DNA of 64,000 bases, from the NCBI GenBank assembly GCA_946902985.2, contig OX336389.2:125957572-126021571 (forward strand). The letters are read 5' to 3'. Below are positions 43,656-53,625 of the stretch, one piece after another (positions within the stretch are counted from its first letter, which is position 1; the number at the start of each line of letters is the position of its first letter). The translations under genes and the position numbers were made by a program. The notes beneath the pieces are model-generated. The model made no database searches. It was not told the DNA's origin and worked only from the letters and a program-made list of their open reading frames with translations. Source of the DNA: Meconema thalassinum (lineage: Eukaryota > Arthropoda > Insecta > Orthoptera > Tettigoniidae).

Positions 43656-43660
43656 AAGAA

Positions 43661-46079
43661 GAAATAATTCTATTTCATATCGAGGGTGTGGCAGCCGGTG
43701 CCAGCAGCTCCAGGTCCATATGGCAATTTCAAGCGCTTTCGTATACAACCGCTCCGAGTAAAATGATGATGTAGTCCGTAACTGCTATTAACCCTCCAAA
43801 TGAAGTAAGCGTGGCAATATAGAGTGATCACTTTAGTGATACTTTCAATGTTTAGCTTGGCCCATTTGTCGGTCAAATTTTGTTTCTTGTTACCGAGATC
43901 CCCGAATGGTAATTATTTCTTTGTAATGTATTAATTGCTTAAACCATATGCATAATCTTGTTATCAATCACCTATTCATAGATATTATAGTTCTCACCTT
44001 GAGTGTTCCAGTCACTCGCTACCTCAAGCGTCCTCACTCCCGACATACAGGGCATCTACTGGTTCATCTGCTGTCTGCTGAGCAGGGTCGACTGACGTCA
44101 CCCTGACTTTCGTTCGACCAATGGCAGGTCTTTGTCTGGTCGGGCAATCTCCAGCTTCGAGATTGTTCCATGATCACTATTTAAGACGCCACTTGCTGGC
44201 GTTCTCCACCACTTCTGATCAACCACCACTTCTGACCACTTCAACCTGCTGGTCACCGCTACTGCATCTCATGACACCATCGCTAGTCTCTACGCTACCT
44301 AGCAGTTACGTCACTAGATCTGCACCCTGACGTATTGCTCAAGATGACAAGAATAATTGCCAGCTGTCGTACTCTTCAAGCCGTACCTTAGATGGGGTAC
44401 TTTGATTCGTCTTTCGAAGTAGCTGCAGTCCTTTCGGACGCCAACGAATTTTCAAAATGCTACTGGATCACCACTTGGACGCTATAAGTGTCATTCCTTC
44501 GCAAGAGAAGAAGAGAGAGCTGACCTTTTTTTTTATCAATTGTGTACTTATCTCTAGGCCATGTACGCCTCCTTCAGAAGAAACTGTGAGGACTTCTTCA
44601 TCAACGCTTATGCTAGCTGGAACTTTTAAGGAGCTGGCTCTTCAACCCTTTGAGAAGATAAGTTCAATTTTATGAAGAATTTAAATCATACTAGTTATCT
44701 TACACTCTTAATCAGTTTTATGGTTCTTTTTTATAAGGTGCATTTTTTTATGTTAAGCTCAACTTCTCTCGAATTAAGCAAGCTTGTTTCATTGGCATTT
44801 CCTTAGTCTGGGTTTCTGTCATCAGGCCCTCACACTTTGTTCCATTTATAATTATTCATTTCTGTGATAAGCACTTAAGTGCAATTTGTTTATTGGTTAT
44901 AAATTTATTATTAGAAATAAAAATTGTTAATGTGTGGTTACCTACATTGGGTTTCTAGTAATGTATTTCATGCCCACTACCCCGCACCGCTTCAGTCTAA
45001 TTTTCTTGACCAACTGTAGTTATTTTGTCCAGGCTCTCGCCTGATGCGTTCTCCCGTATGGGGAAGTTTTAGGGCAGAACTCTTCTCCATAGAGGAAGGG
45101 AAGGGAAAATTGATTGGGGAATAGCTTGAGTTGGCTCACTTGACAAACCCTGTTTTAAACATTTAGACTACCGTTAGCTATTTATAGTTATACATTTTAA
45201 TTATATTTTCACTCCGTCTTATTGCCGATTCTGGACGGGTGATTTGCATAACTTGTATGCTCGATTTCAACAATATTGTTGAGCTTACAACTGCTACAGG
45301 GGAGCAGGAAATGAGCGCAATAATCCTTCACAATTTGATTGACGGCCTATGAGCACTGTGTTTCCGCACCGCAGGCCAGTGAACCCCGACGTACACCAAG
45401 GTTCCCACATTATATTGGTGAAAATCACTAGCCCGCAGTCGGAAGTCACTAGACTACTATGTTAACAATAGTAAATATTTTTTCTTTCGCTCTAGGGACT
45501 TTAAAATGTCACTACATATTTATGTCGCTAGATTCCCATTTTAACAATAGAAAATATTCGCTCTAGGGAATTTCAAAGTCACTAAATGAGTATATCACTA
45601 GCTCCATCTAGTTGTAACTAAAGTTTGCAACACAGAACATTGGTTGACAAATTATGTCACATTCTTCCTAAAGCAAGCAGTACAGTCGAGGGTTAAGTAA
45701 ATGTTCTGCAGTTCTACTGCCTTTTATTTTATTGAGCACTTCACAAGATCAGCTCGGAATACTCAAAATTCAAGTCCTCGCGAAATTAATTGTTTATGTT
45801 GGATTATGACGATTCATGGAAGGGCTTGTTGATGATCCAGCAAGCTCCATGGATATCGGAATTTATGACCTTATAAATAGAACAAAAGAGGAATAACTCC
45901 CTACACAGTTAACAGGCACGACTGTCTGGACGAGAATTACTGATTGCACTACAAGCAAGGGGGTGTGGGGCGTATGCCTCAGGTTAGGTTTGTTTTGTAT
46001 GTAGAACAGTATTGTCACGAGGGCAATTTCTAGACTGGGCGTGATTTACCCACATTTCTTAGTGGGCCCTATTTTCCCC
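43661..46079. other. Unassigned DNA, about 2.4 kb
   Basis: No gene is recognised. Near 45430-45600 two diverged copies of a roughly 85-bp segment (GTCACTAGACTAC... and GTCGCTAGATTCC..., each with TTTTAACAATAG-like and CGCTCTAGGG) lie in tandem. The remainder has no visible repeat or motif. Confidence 0.45.
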
Positions 46080-46200
46080 GGGCACGATTTTCGTCCAACC
46101 GAGATAGCAGGTTTGAATCCCGACAGTGGATAAAATGAGTGTGGTTTTTCCCAGGGTATTTCCACATTCCCTCTAGGCAAATACGGGGATAATACCTTAC
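46080..46200 (+). mobile_element. Possible SINE head fragment
   Basis: GCAGGTTTGAATCCCGAC looks like a B-box region and is followed by CCCTCTAGGCAAATACGGGG, resembling the S3 body. No A box or tail is clear. Confidence 0.4.
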
Positions 46201-46768
46201 TTGATTACGTGCCGAGTGCGAACGTGCCGGATGCGACCCAGTAAAAATCGTGGCTGAAGCGACCCTGCTAGTAGCATACAGTGCCCCATGCGACCCATTG
46301 TTCGAGAGAAGAATGGAGGATCTTATTTCCAAAGTGACGTAAATCCATGAAATGCAAAACTTCAGAAATCTCATTTTTGTTTCTTCGTATAATTAAATTC
46401 AGATATGATTATGAATATAATGTAATTTCATTCATTGATTTTATGCACATCCTGACACTGTGTTTTAAAAATCTCCTATCATTGGAAATTGTGGTAATCG
46501 TCTCCTGTAAGTTGGAGTAAGGACGTTTTGGAAATAAATCATATATTGACATACTCTTTGAGTGGCATTTATGAACATTTAAACGGTTTAAACACAACAA
46601 ACACAAACTGATGCTCTACATAGTCTTCAAAGTCAGCCATGGCCGTGATTTATCACGTGATATCACATGATGTCCAGAGAGCCATCGGATTGGTCAAGAC
46701 ACATTGGAAATAAATTCACGTTGGAGTTACACCACTTTGCAATTAAACTTAGTTCTTAGATCTCTGTT

Positions 46769-47097
46769 GAGCCTCCGTGGCTAAGGCGGCAGCACGCCGG
46801 CCTCTCACCGCTGGGTCCGTGGTTCAAATCCCGGTCACTCCATGGGAGATCTGTGCTGGACAAAACGGAGGCAGACAGGTTTTTCTCCGGGTACTCCGGT
46901 TTTCCCTGTCAAAATTTCATTCCAGCAACACTCTCCACTATCATTTCATTTCATCTGTCATTCATTTAATCATTGCCCCAGAGGAGTGCGACAGGCTTCG
47001 GCAGCCGGTACACTTCATATCCTCGCCGCTAGATGGGGGCTTCATTCATTCCATTCCTGACCCGGTCGGAGACTGGAAGCAGGCTGTGGATTTTCAT
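46769..47097 (+). mobile_element. S1 SINE inserted in TIR element
   Basis: A full 329-bp S1 copy. An exact 16-bp target duplication, TTCTTAGATCTCTGTT, lies at 46753-46768 and 47098-47113. The second copy of the host element has the unoccupied site near 58937, which confirms both boundaries. Confidence 0.96.
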
Positions 47098-47249
47098 TTC
47101 TTAGATCTCTGTTAATATGGATATACGACGTATTGCCAATAAAACCTTTGCTATACGTTGCGAGAACTTGCTTATGAAAGAAAAAACTGAAAATCCGTCA
47201 ATTTTGGATTTACGTCACTTTGGAAATAAGCTCTTCAATTTTTACGGTG

Positions 47250-47276
47250 CCTAACCTAACCTAACCTAACCTAACC
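47250..47276. repeat. Short CCTAA tandem run (telomere-like)
   Basis: Five CCTAA units, the complement of the insect telomere repeat TTAGG. The second element copy has only two or three units near 59105. It lies inside the TIR element, so it is a microsatellite, not a chromosome end. Confidence 0.85.
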
Positions 47277-47464
47277 AAAGCGGAATTTTAGCAGAGACAG
47301 ATGTGTTAGAAATTCCCAGATTCCACCGATAGATCAGTGCTTGGGTCGCTAGTGGCACGATGACAAATTGGTGGCTTGCGGCACGGATCGCATCTGGTAC
47401 GGTCGCATCCGGCACGACACCCCTTACTTCAAGTCCCGGAGTGCCTACCCCATGCCGGTCCCTA

Positions 47465-47585
47465 GTACAGTTACACACACTACTACAGTCATCAGAGGAA
47501 CACAGAGTTCTACACACGGGGCTGATGACCAAGATGTCCTAAGTCCCTTAAATGAATTAACAACAACTATACGACATGTACTCGG
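47465..47585 (+). mobile_element. SINE tail fragment
   Basis: ACACACTACTACAGTCATCAG, a phrase ending in ACACGGGGCTGATGACC, and AAGTCCCTTAAATGAATTAAC match the tails of S3-type elements. No head is present. Confidence 0.6.
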
Positions 47586-47778
47586 CCAGCCTAGCCACGT
47601 GCAGTAGAGTTCAGATCTCTTTCCCATGCTCTCTGCTCGAGACACGAATATAGGTCAGTGACCTGACCCTAACCTCTCCACCTCGCGAGTTCCTGCGGCG
47701 AGGGCAGGGCACGCTTCATCCCCCGGTGGATCTAGAGCGGGCGAGTACAACTTGTGAAACATACTTCAAATATCATAT

Positions 47779-50158
47779 CCCTGCGCGGATAAACAAAACG
47801 TTATCCGCATCCACCCCGTATCCGCACGACTGCTATCTGCATCCGCCCCACATCCGCACAACTGTTATCCGCATCCACCCCGTTTTCGCACAACTGTTAT
47901 CCGCATCCACCCCGTATCCGCACGACTGCTATCCGCATCCGCCCCACATCCGCACGACTGCTATCCGCATCCACCCCGTATCCGCACAACTGTTATCCGC
48001 ATCCACCCCGTATCCGCACGACTGCTATCCGCATCCGCCCCACATCCGCACAACTGTTATCCGCATCCACCCCGTTTTCGCACAACTGTTATCCGCATCC
48101 ACCCCGTTTTCGCACAACTGTTATCCGTATCCACCCCGTATCCGCACGACTGTTATCCGCATCCGCCCCGTATCCGCATGGCTGTTATCCGTATCCACCC
48201 CGTATCCACATGGCTGTTATCCGTATCCACCCCGTATCCACATGGCTGTTATCCGTATCCACCCCGTATCCGCATGGCTGTTATCCGTATCCACCCCGTA
48301 TCCACATGGCTGTTATCCGTATCCACCCCGTATCCACATGGCTGTTATCCGCATCCACCCCGTATCCGCATGGCTGTTATCCGCATCCGCCCCGTATCCG
48401 CACGACTGTTATCCGCATCCGCCCCGTATCCGCACGGCTGTTATCCGTATCCACCCCGTATCCACATGGCTGTTATCCGTTTCCACCCCGTATCCGCATG
48501 GCTGTTATCCGCATCCGGCCCGTATCCGCACGACTGTTATCCGCATCCGTCCCGTATCCACATGGCTGTTATCCGTATCCACCCCGTATCCGCATGGCTG
48601 TTATCCGCATCCGCCCCGTATCCGCACGACTGTTATTCGCATCCGTCCCGTATCCACATGGCTGTTATCCGCATCCGCCCCGTATCCGCACGACTGTTAT
48701 CCGCATTCGTCCCGTATCCACATGGCTGTTATCCGTATCCACCCCGTATCCGCATGGCTGTTATCCGCATCCGCCCCGTATCCGCACGACTGTTATCCGC
48801 ATCCGCCCCGTATCCACATGGCTGTTATCCGTATCCACCCCGTATCCACATGGCTGTTATCCGCATCCACCCCGTATCCGCATGGCTGTTATCCGCATCC
48901 GCCCCGTATCCGCACGACTGTTATCCGCATCCACCCCGTATCCACATGGCTGTTATCCGTATCCACCCCGTATCCACATGGCTGTTATCCGTATCCACCC
49001 CGTATCCACATGGCTGTTATCCGTATCCACCCCGTATCCACATGGCTGTTATCCGTATCCATCCCGTATCCCCATGACTGTTATCTGCATCCACCCCGTA
49101 TCCACACGACTGTTATCCGCATCCGCCCCGTATTCGCTTGACTGTTATCCGCATCCACCCCGTATCCGCACGACTGTTATCCGCATCCACCCCGTATCCA
49201 CATGGCTGTTATCCGTATCCACCCCGTATCCACATGGCTGTTATCCGTATCCACCCCGTATCCCCATGACTGTTATCTGCATCCACCCCGTATCCCCATG
49301 ACTGTTATCTGCATCCACCCCGTATCCACACGACTGTTATCCGCATCCGCCCCGTATTCGCTTGACTGTTATCCGCATCCACCCCGTATCCGAACGACTG
49401 TTATCCGCATCCGCCCCACATCCGCACAACTGTTATCCGTATCCGCCCCATATCCGCATGACATTTTTCCGCATTCCCACGTTTGTTACCTGAATTTACT
49501 GCCATTACAATAATATTTTTGATTAGCATTATGGGGTTTGAAGCCATTTCTCAGTGTTGCCATAGTCATCGCCGTCTGCTAGACGGCGATGCCTTAGTAA
49601 ACAAAAGTTTGGTGCTTTCTAGTCGGTCAACACGAATGTACCAAAAAGAGTTGGGTTATACTCTAATCCTGAAAAAAATTACATGTATTTATTAATCTCT
49701 GAAAAGCACCAATCGTTTTATTTATTTTTTATTTTTGATTAGATAAAGCATAAATTACTAAAGCAACATATTTAGACAGTTAAGGAAAAAGTCGACCCCT
49801 TAGGCTTTGTGTGCCATGCGCTATGTTTAAAATGAATGTTATACTATACAGCCAGAATTGCAATCCTTTCCTATTCGGAGTGTTTATGCTTAATAACATA
49901 ATTTGATTGAGATTAGTGTAAATTATCATCTTAAATTTGTCATGAAAAGAACATAACGGAAAAATATGATACCGGTTTGTCATAAACATCCACGTCCTAA
50001 TAATGATGTTTAACAATTTCCGATTGTATTCTAAAACCTATCCGCAAATGTTCTCCAAACATTATCCGCAGCTTATCCGCTATCCGCTCAGCCATGCAAA
50101 CTATATCCGCATGGCAAAAATGTTGCGGATATCCGCGGGTATCCGCATCCGCGCAGGG
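47779..50158. mobile_element. TIR-bounded unit containing the 32-bp minisatellite
   Basis: CCCTGCGCGGAT at 47779-47790 is inverted exactly at 50147-50158. Both inner flanks hold ATCCGCATCC-type words, which are also the core of the minisatellite. The right inner part (about 50036-50146) has several dispersed TATCCGC words. I could not find a matching target duplication, and no transposase is seen between 49500 and 50030. The whole is read as a DNA transposon whose subterminal repeats expanded; this is inference. Confidence 0.55.
47805..49470. repeat. 32-bp minisatellite, about 52 copies
   Basis: The unit has the form TCCGCATCCACCCCGTATCC followed by GCACGACTGTTA. Variants alternate Y and R at a few positions (GCATCCGCC or GTATCCACC; GCACGAC or ACATGGC). 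Because 32 is not a multiple of three and no unit holds a stop, all three plus-strand frames stay open for hundreds of codons with the same 32-residue peptide period. These are not genes. Blocks of variant units follow each other in patterns that suggest multi-unit duplication. Confidence 0.95.
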
Positions 50159-50171
50159 CTTTATCTATAGA

Positions 50172-50495
50172 GTCCGCCTCGTTGCATAGTGGATAGCATC
50201 CCTGACTGTCGTCGTCACCGCGGAGACCCGGATTCTGGTCTGAGGGCTGGAACGGGGTACACTCAACCTCATGAGGCACAACTTAGAAGAGGCGGGTTCG
50301 ATTCCTACCTCAGCCATCCTGCAAGTGGTTTTCCGTTGTTTCCCACATCTACTCCAGGCAAATGCCTCAACTACAAATGCACACACTAGTACAGATATCA
50401 GAGTGACACAGGTTATCAGACAATTTCTATACTAAAGTTCATGGTCGTGTACGACCATTATGTCGCAAGGCCCCTAAAGAATCAACAACAATTTA
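50172..50495 (+). mobile_element. S3 SINE, plus orientation
   Basis: The head is GTCCGCCTCGTTGCATAGTG; the first B-box region is partly deleted (only GGAGACCCGG remains), and the second, GGGTTCGATTCCTACC, is intact. The tail ends with GTCGCAAGGCCCCTAAAG and AATCAACAACAA. Confidence 0.8.
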
Positions 50496-50579
50496 GTGTT
50501 TACACCCCTCTCCCAGACATGTGTTTACCTGCATTCATATATCGTTCCATCTATCACACCTGTTAAATATCCTACACCG

Positions 50580-50990
50580 ACGCCAGTAGGGCGTCTTTAC
50601 TTTACTTTTCGGTATATTTAGTTTTCCATATTTTAGCCTATTTTCATCATATTAAAAATAGGCTTATGAGATAGGTTTCTGTCCTTGTGAGTGTGTCCCC
50701 CCTAAGAAAATCTAAACGGCTAGAGCGATTTTAATGAAACTGGTAAGGACATACAATAGTAGACTATTATTTTGTCCCATCGCGATCGTGGCCTTCAAAT
50801 TTGAATACGTTTCACCAATCCAACATGATGGCCAAGCGAAATATTTAACCGGCATTCTATATTTCCGAAACATACTACGTTTAATGGCGAACTCAAATCG
50901 ATTTGAATACGATCCTGTTTTTAGTACGATGCCCGTTTTCATGAGCAGTTTCAGTTCGTATTGAAATCGATTTCAATACGGTATATAATT
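50580..50990 (+). repeat. Dispersed repeat, unknown family (copy 1)
   Basis: The phrase AAACGGCTAGAGCGATTTTA, followed by ATGAAACTGG, and the phrase CCAATCCAACATGATGGCC match an inverted copy at 55900-56735. It contains GTGTGTCCCCCCTAAG. No reading frame is shared. Confidence 0.6.
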
Positions 50991-51165
50991 TATGGTAACC
51001 AACCTGCAGTTAGGTTGACTAACTCGTATTAAACAGCAAAACAGGCCCGTAATTATCATCCGACGTGGTTTTTTTTTTCACGGGTTGTTTGCAAACATGA
51101 AAAATGGATGCGTGGAAGATTTTGATGTTGTTTGTTCTTAACAAGTTTATGTTCAGCTTAATAAT

Positions 51166-51218
51166 GATAAAATGTTATTGGCTTTACGTCCCTTTTAATT
51201 ACCGAAGCTTTTAGAGAC
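51166..51218 (-). mobile_element. SINE tail fragment at mariner edge
   Basis: AATGTTATTGGCTTTACGTC and CTTTTAGAGAC match the tail half of the SINE family seen at 2966 and 4640. The mariner-type element starts right after it. Confidence 0.65.
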
Positions 51219-51339
51219 TACAGGGTTATTATAAATGATTTGAGTGGTTTCATAAATTGACTGTTGCTATGTTATTTGACATATCATCACAAAACATTAA
51301 AACATTATAAGACAACTCAAAACATGTTTTACAAGTGCT

Positions 51340-52115
51340 CTATGTATGCTCCCGGACAGATTCAGCAAATATCAAGTCTATAACGAACTTCTTCCCAAAC
51401 CCGACGTACCATGTCTCTTGTCTATCAATGTGTTCAAAAGCATTGTTGATGCAAGCTCGCATTTCTGGTAGGTTTGCTGGTAAAGGAGGCACAAACACTT
51501 GACATTGACCCACAAGAAACAAAAAACATGGGATTAGGTCAGGGGAACGTGGAGGCCATATTAGGAATTGCTCATCATCATACCTACCACGACCAATCTA
51601 ACGCATTCTCGACCTCCCGTTTAATAATTCACTAACATTATGTTTTTTTTAGTGTATGGCTTTTAGTGCCGGGAGTGTCTGAGGACATGTTCGGCTCGCC
51701 AGTTTTGTAGCTGCTTTGAGACGGACACCCCATGGGTGAGCTACCAGTACCGTTGGGGAGGGAAGTTGGAATGTAAGGACGAGGAGTTGGAAGGTAGCGG
51801 CTGTGGCCTATAGTTAGGGACCAACCCCGGCATTTGCCTGGAATGAAGATGGGAAACCACAGAAGACCATCTTCAAGGTTGCCGGCGGGGGGATTCGAAC
51901 CACCTCGCCTCCCGGATGTGAGCGACTGCCAGCAGTCATGCCGTAACGACCACGGCTAACTCACCCGGTAACATTATGATGAAAGTGGGGTAGAGCGCCA
52001 TCCAGCTGGAAGATTAATTTCACATTGTCAACTTCCAGCTGCGGCATGATAAACTCACGACCAGTATATGCTTTCTTGGTGCCCGTCGTCATTTTTACTA
52101 ACTTTTAACTGTTGA
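51340..52115 (-). pseudogene. Mariner-type transposase remnant
   Basis: The first piece on the minus strand (about 52115-51980) includes YTGREFIMPQLEVDN and FQLDGALPHFHHNV, the catalytic F-Q-x-D-G-A-x-P-H region. The frame continues after the SINE at 51642 and later holds WPPRSPDLIPC (about 51560), where the D-x-x-P segment matches but the third catalytic Asp position reads Cys-Phe. The C-terminus has VFVPPLPANLPEMRACI and ends at 51340. A stop occurs near 51600. It is inactive. Confidence 0.83.
51643..51968 (-). mobile_element. tRNA-derived SINE in mariner transposase
   Basis: On the minus strand the head begins near 51968 (CCGGGTGAGTTAGCCGTGG, B box GGTTCGAATCCC). The tail module GAGCCGAACATGTCCTCAGA is shared with the SINE at 1326-2095, and it ends in A8 (T8 at 51643-51650). 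The exact 10-bp target duplication TAACATTATG lies at 51633-51642 and 51969-51978. Confidence 0.93.
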
Positions 52116-52269
52116 TGCACTCTTGCGGCAAAAATACGAAACGCGGACGAAATAAAATAAAACTTAATGTTTTTTTTTCATACGCCTGTAAAGTTTCATG
52201 ACAATATGTCAAATAATATAGCCAAAATAACTTTATGAAAACTCTCTAACCATTTATAATAACCCTGTA

Positions 52270-52685
52270 AATATTGTGGTACACAATTCTGTAGTGTTGT
52301 ACTGTATTCATGTATTGTAGCTACAGCATTGCCATGTGACTTTGGACACATATTTTCCAGTGATGAGAGTTATTTTGAGCAACGATAACAGCTTTGGTTT
52401 AAGACAAGACAAGCTCTATTATCATAGCAAGACCATTTTGCTTTCTTAATATAGACTACTAGGAGACCCATGCGAGAAATCTCACATGTTCATAAGTCAT
52501 ACTTTCCCCAATAGGTTTTGAATGAGTGACTTAAGGAGAAAGGTTGTTATGTTTTTATTTCAACCAAATGATTATAGAACACCATTTTTATTTCAGTTAA
52601 AATTCCAAGCTGTACGATCTCTAACTTAAGAAGGCAATCACTGAAAATTCGATCATCATAACACTCACCAGTTATTCGATATTCA
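52270..52685. other. Unassigned DNA
   Basis: No gene or repeat edge is recognised. The right end resembles the sequence before the second arm of the 639-bp duplication. Confidence 0.4.
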
Positions 52686-52686
52686 T

Positions 52687-53625
52687 GAAAGCATCTTGGT
52701 CAAGATTTCCTGCTTTATCTTGTTGGCTGAGGAGCCTCTTTCTCGCTTATCAGGACAGCCCTCGTTAGAAAACTTCTTCACGCCCCGCTTACAGTGAGGC
52801 TTCCTTGTTCCTAAGTGCAACGATCAGCGTTAAACTCCTTCGCACACTGCCTGCAGGGCAGCTTTCCCTGTCCTGTGTGGTAGCGCTCAGCGCTAAACTC
52901 CTTTGCACGTTACCTACAGGGATGCTTTCGCTTTCTTGAGTGGAGCGTCAGCATGAGAGCGTGCTGTAGCTGGTTTCTTTCTGTGAGCATTGTATACTGC
53001 TTCTTTGATCTCATTTTCCATGTTTTCCTGAAGTCGGGTTTTGATGTATTGTGTTAGATCCTCGACCTTTTCGGCAAGGGCGGCTATTACCACCCTACAG
53101 GATTTATTCATGTCCAGTGCCTCAGGTTTACATGTTTCACACAGCCATATCAGTATCCTGTTCTTTCTTTCAAGGTCTCTGACTTCCTGACCAATGAGGC
53201 GAGCACAGTTTTCGTGGGTCTTTTCTCTGTACCTATCGCATTCGATTGTGCTGTCCTCATTAGTGCATTGCCTCTGACATATCGGGCAGAATTCCTTTTT
53301 GTTGCTTCTGAGTGCACTCCGGGCAGAAAGCATATTGGTCAAGATTTCCTGCTTTATCTTGTTGGCTGAGGATCCTATTTCTCCCTTATCAGTACAGCCC
53401 TCGTTGGATAACTTCCTCACGCCCCACTTACAGTGAGGCTTCCTTGTTCCTAAGTGCAACGATCAGCGTTAAACTCCTTCGCACACTGCCTGCAGGGCAG
53501 CATTCCCGGTCCTGTGTGGGAGCGCTCAGCGCTAAACTCCTTTGCACGTTACCTACAGGGGAGCTTTCGCTTTCCCGAGTGGAGCGTCAGCATGAGAGCA
53601 TGCTGTGGCTGGTTTCTTCCTTTGA
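52687..53625. repeat. Direct duplication, 639-bp period
   Basis: A roughly 300-bp arm at 52687-52990 recurs at 53326-53625 with about 90 percent identity by eye. The landmark GGTCAAGATTTCCTGC occurs at 52698 and 53337. Inside each arm there are two related half-units (CAGCGTTAAACTCCTTCGCAC and CAGCGCTAAACTCCTTTGCAC). The arms hold the two ends of the PHD reading frame, so the structure looks like about 1.5 tandem copies of a coding unit. Confidence 0.85.
52914..53459 (-). CDS. PHD-finger-like protein, possibly LINE ORF1
   Basis: An uninterrupted 181-residue frame. Residues about 57-111 carry a zinc-binding pattern: CPICQRQC, then IECDRYREKTHENC, then WLCETC. This spacing fits a C4HC3 PHD-type finger. 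The N-terminus is basic; the C-terminal 60 residues form a likely helix with Glu and Lys (VEDLTQYIKTRLQENMENEI) and end in a Lys- and Ala-rich tail. PHD fingers of this form occur in ORF1 proteins of some insect non-LTR elements and in small host proteins. No reverse transcriptase frame lies beside it. The start at 53459 sits within the duplicated arm and is uncertain. The period of 639 bp is a multiple of three. Copies of its C-terminal end (upstream, 53560-53625) and N-terminal start (downstream, 52840-52700) flank it. Confidence 0.55.
   Translation of the reverse strand: MHLGTRKPHCKWGVRKLSNEGCTDKGEIGSSANKIKQEILTNMLSARSALRSNKKEFCPICQRQCTNEDSTIECDRYREKTHENCARLIGQEVRDLERKNRILIWLCETCKPEALDMNKSCRVVIAALAEKVEDLTQYIKTRLQENMENEIKEAVYNAHRKKPATARSHADAPLKKAKASL

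Larger units (their letters stand above)
41150..43660 (+). pseudogene. CR1/Jockey-like LINE copy 2, split by a Mutator-like element
   Basis: It starts 5' truncated near LLYADDF (motif C, 41163-41183). It continues through KDLGILFD, a segment matching the 27-kb copy, and RSKLEYASQVW to 41590. It resumes at 42884 with the same C-terminal codons and ends in an (AAAT)n tail at 43615-43655. The frame is broken in places. The 27-kb copy shows the uninterrupted sequence across the insertion site. Confidence 0.85.
46206..47425. mobile_element. TIR element with GTGCCGGATGCGACC subterminal repeats, copy 1
   Basis: The left end carries GTGCCGAGTGCGA and GTGCCGGATGCGACCC, then AGCGACCC. The right end carries these in inverted order (GGTCGCATCCGGCAC at about 47398-47415, GGGTCGCTAGTGGCACG at about 47342). 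Further in, TTATTTCCAAAGTGACGTAAATCCA (46321-46346) recurs inverted at about 47203-47230, so the arms are at least 130 bp. A copy at 58378-59265 aligns over the whole length apart from a SINE. There is no transposase. Exact ends and target duplication were not resolved. Confidence 0.75.
51221..52267 (-). mobile_element. Tc1/mariner-type transposon, deleted and split by a SINE
   Basis: Inverted ends CAGGGTTATTATAAATG (51221-51237) and the complement at 52251-52267 are flanked by TA on both sides (51219-51220 and 52268-52269). Similarity of the arms continues for about 60 bp. Inside are two pieces of transposase on the minus strand, separated by the SINE of 51643-51968. Without the SINE it is about 710 bp, so the N-terminal half of the transposase is missing. 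Confidence 0.9.

Noticed and set aside
47250..47276. Chromosome end
   Set aside because: The CCTAA run is only 27 bp, sits within a transposon copy and is flanked by non-telomeric DNA on both sides.
47805..49470. CRISPR array
   Set aside because: Units are directly adjacent without unique spacers, and the context is a eukaryotic genome.
47726..49513. Long open frames of 300-470 codons in three plus-strand frames
   Set aside because: They all lie in the 32-bp minisatellite, encode the same periodic peptide in every frame and reflect absence of stops in the repeat unit.
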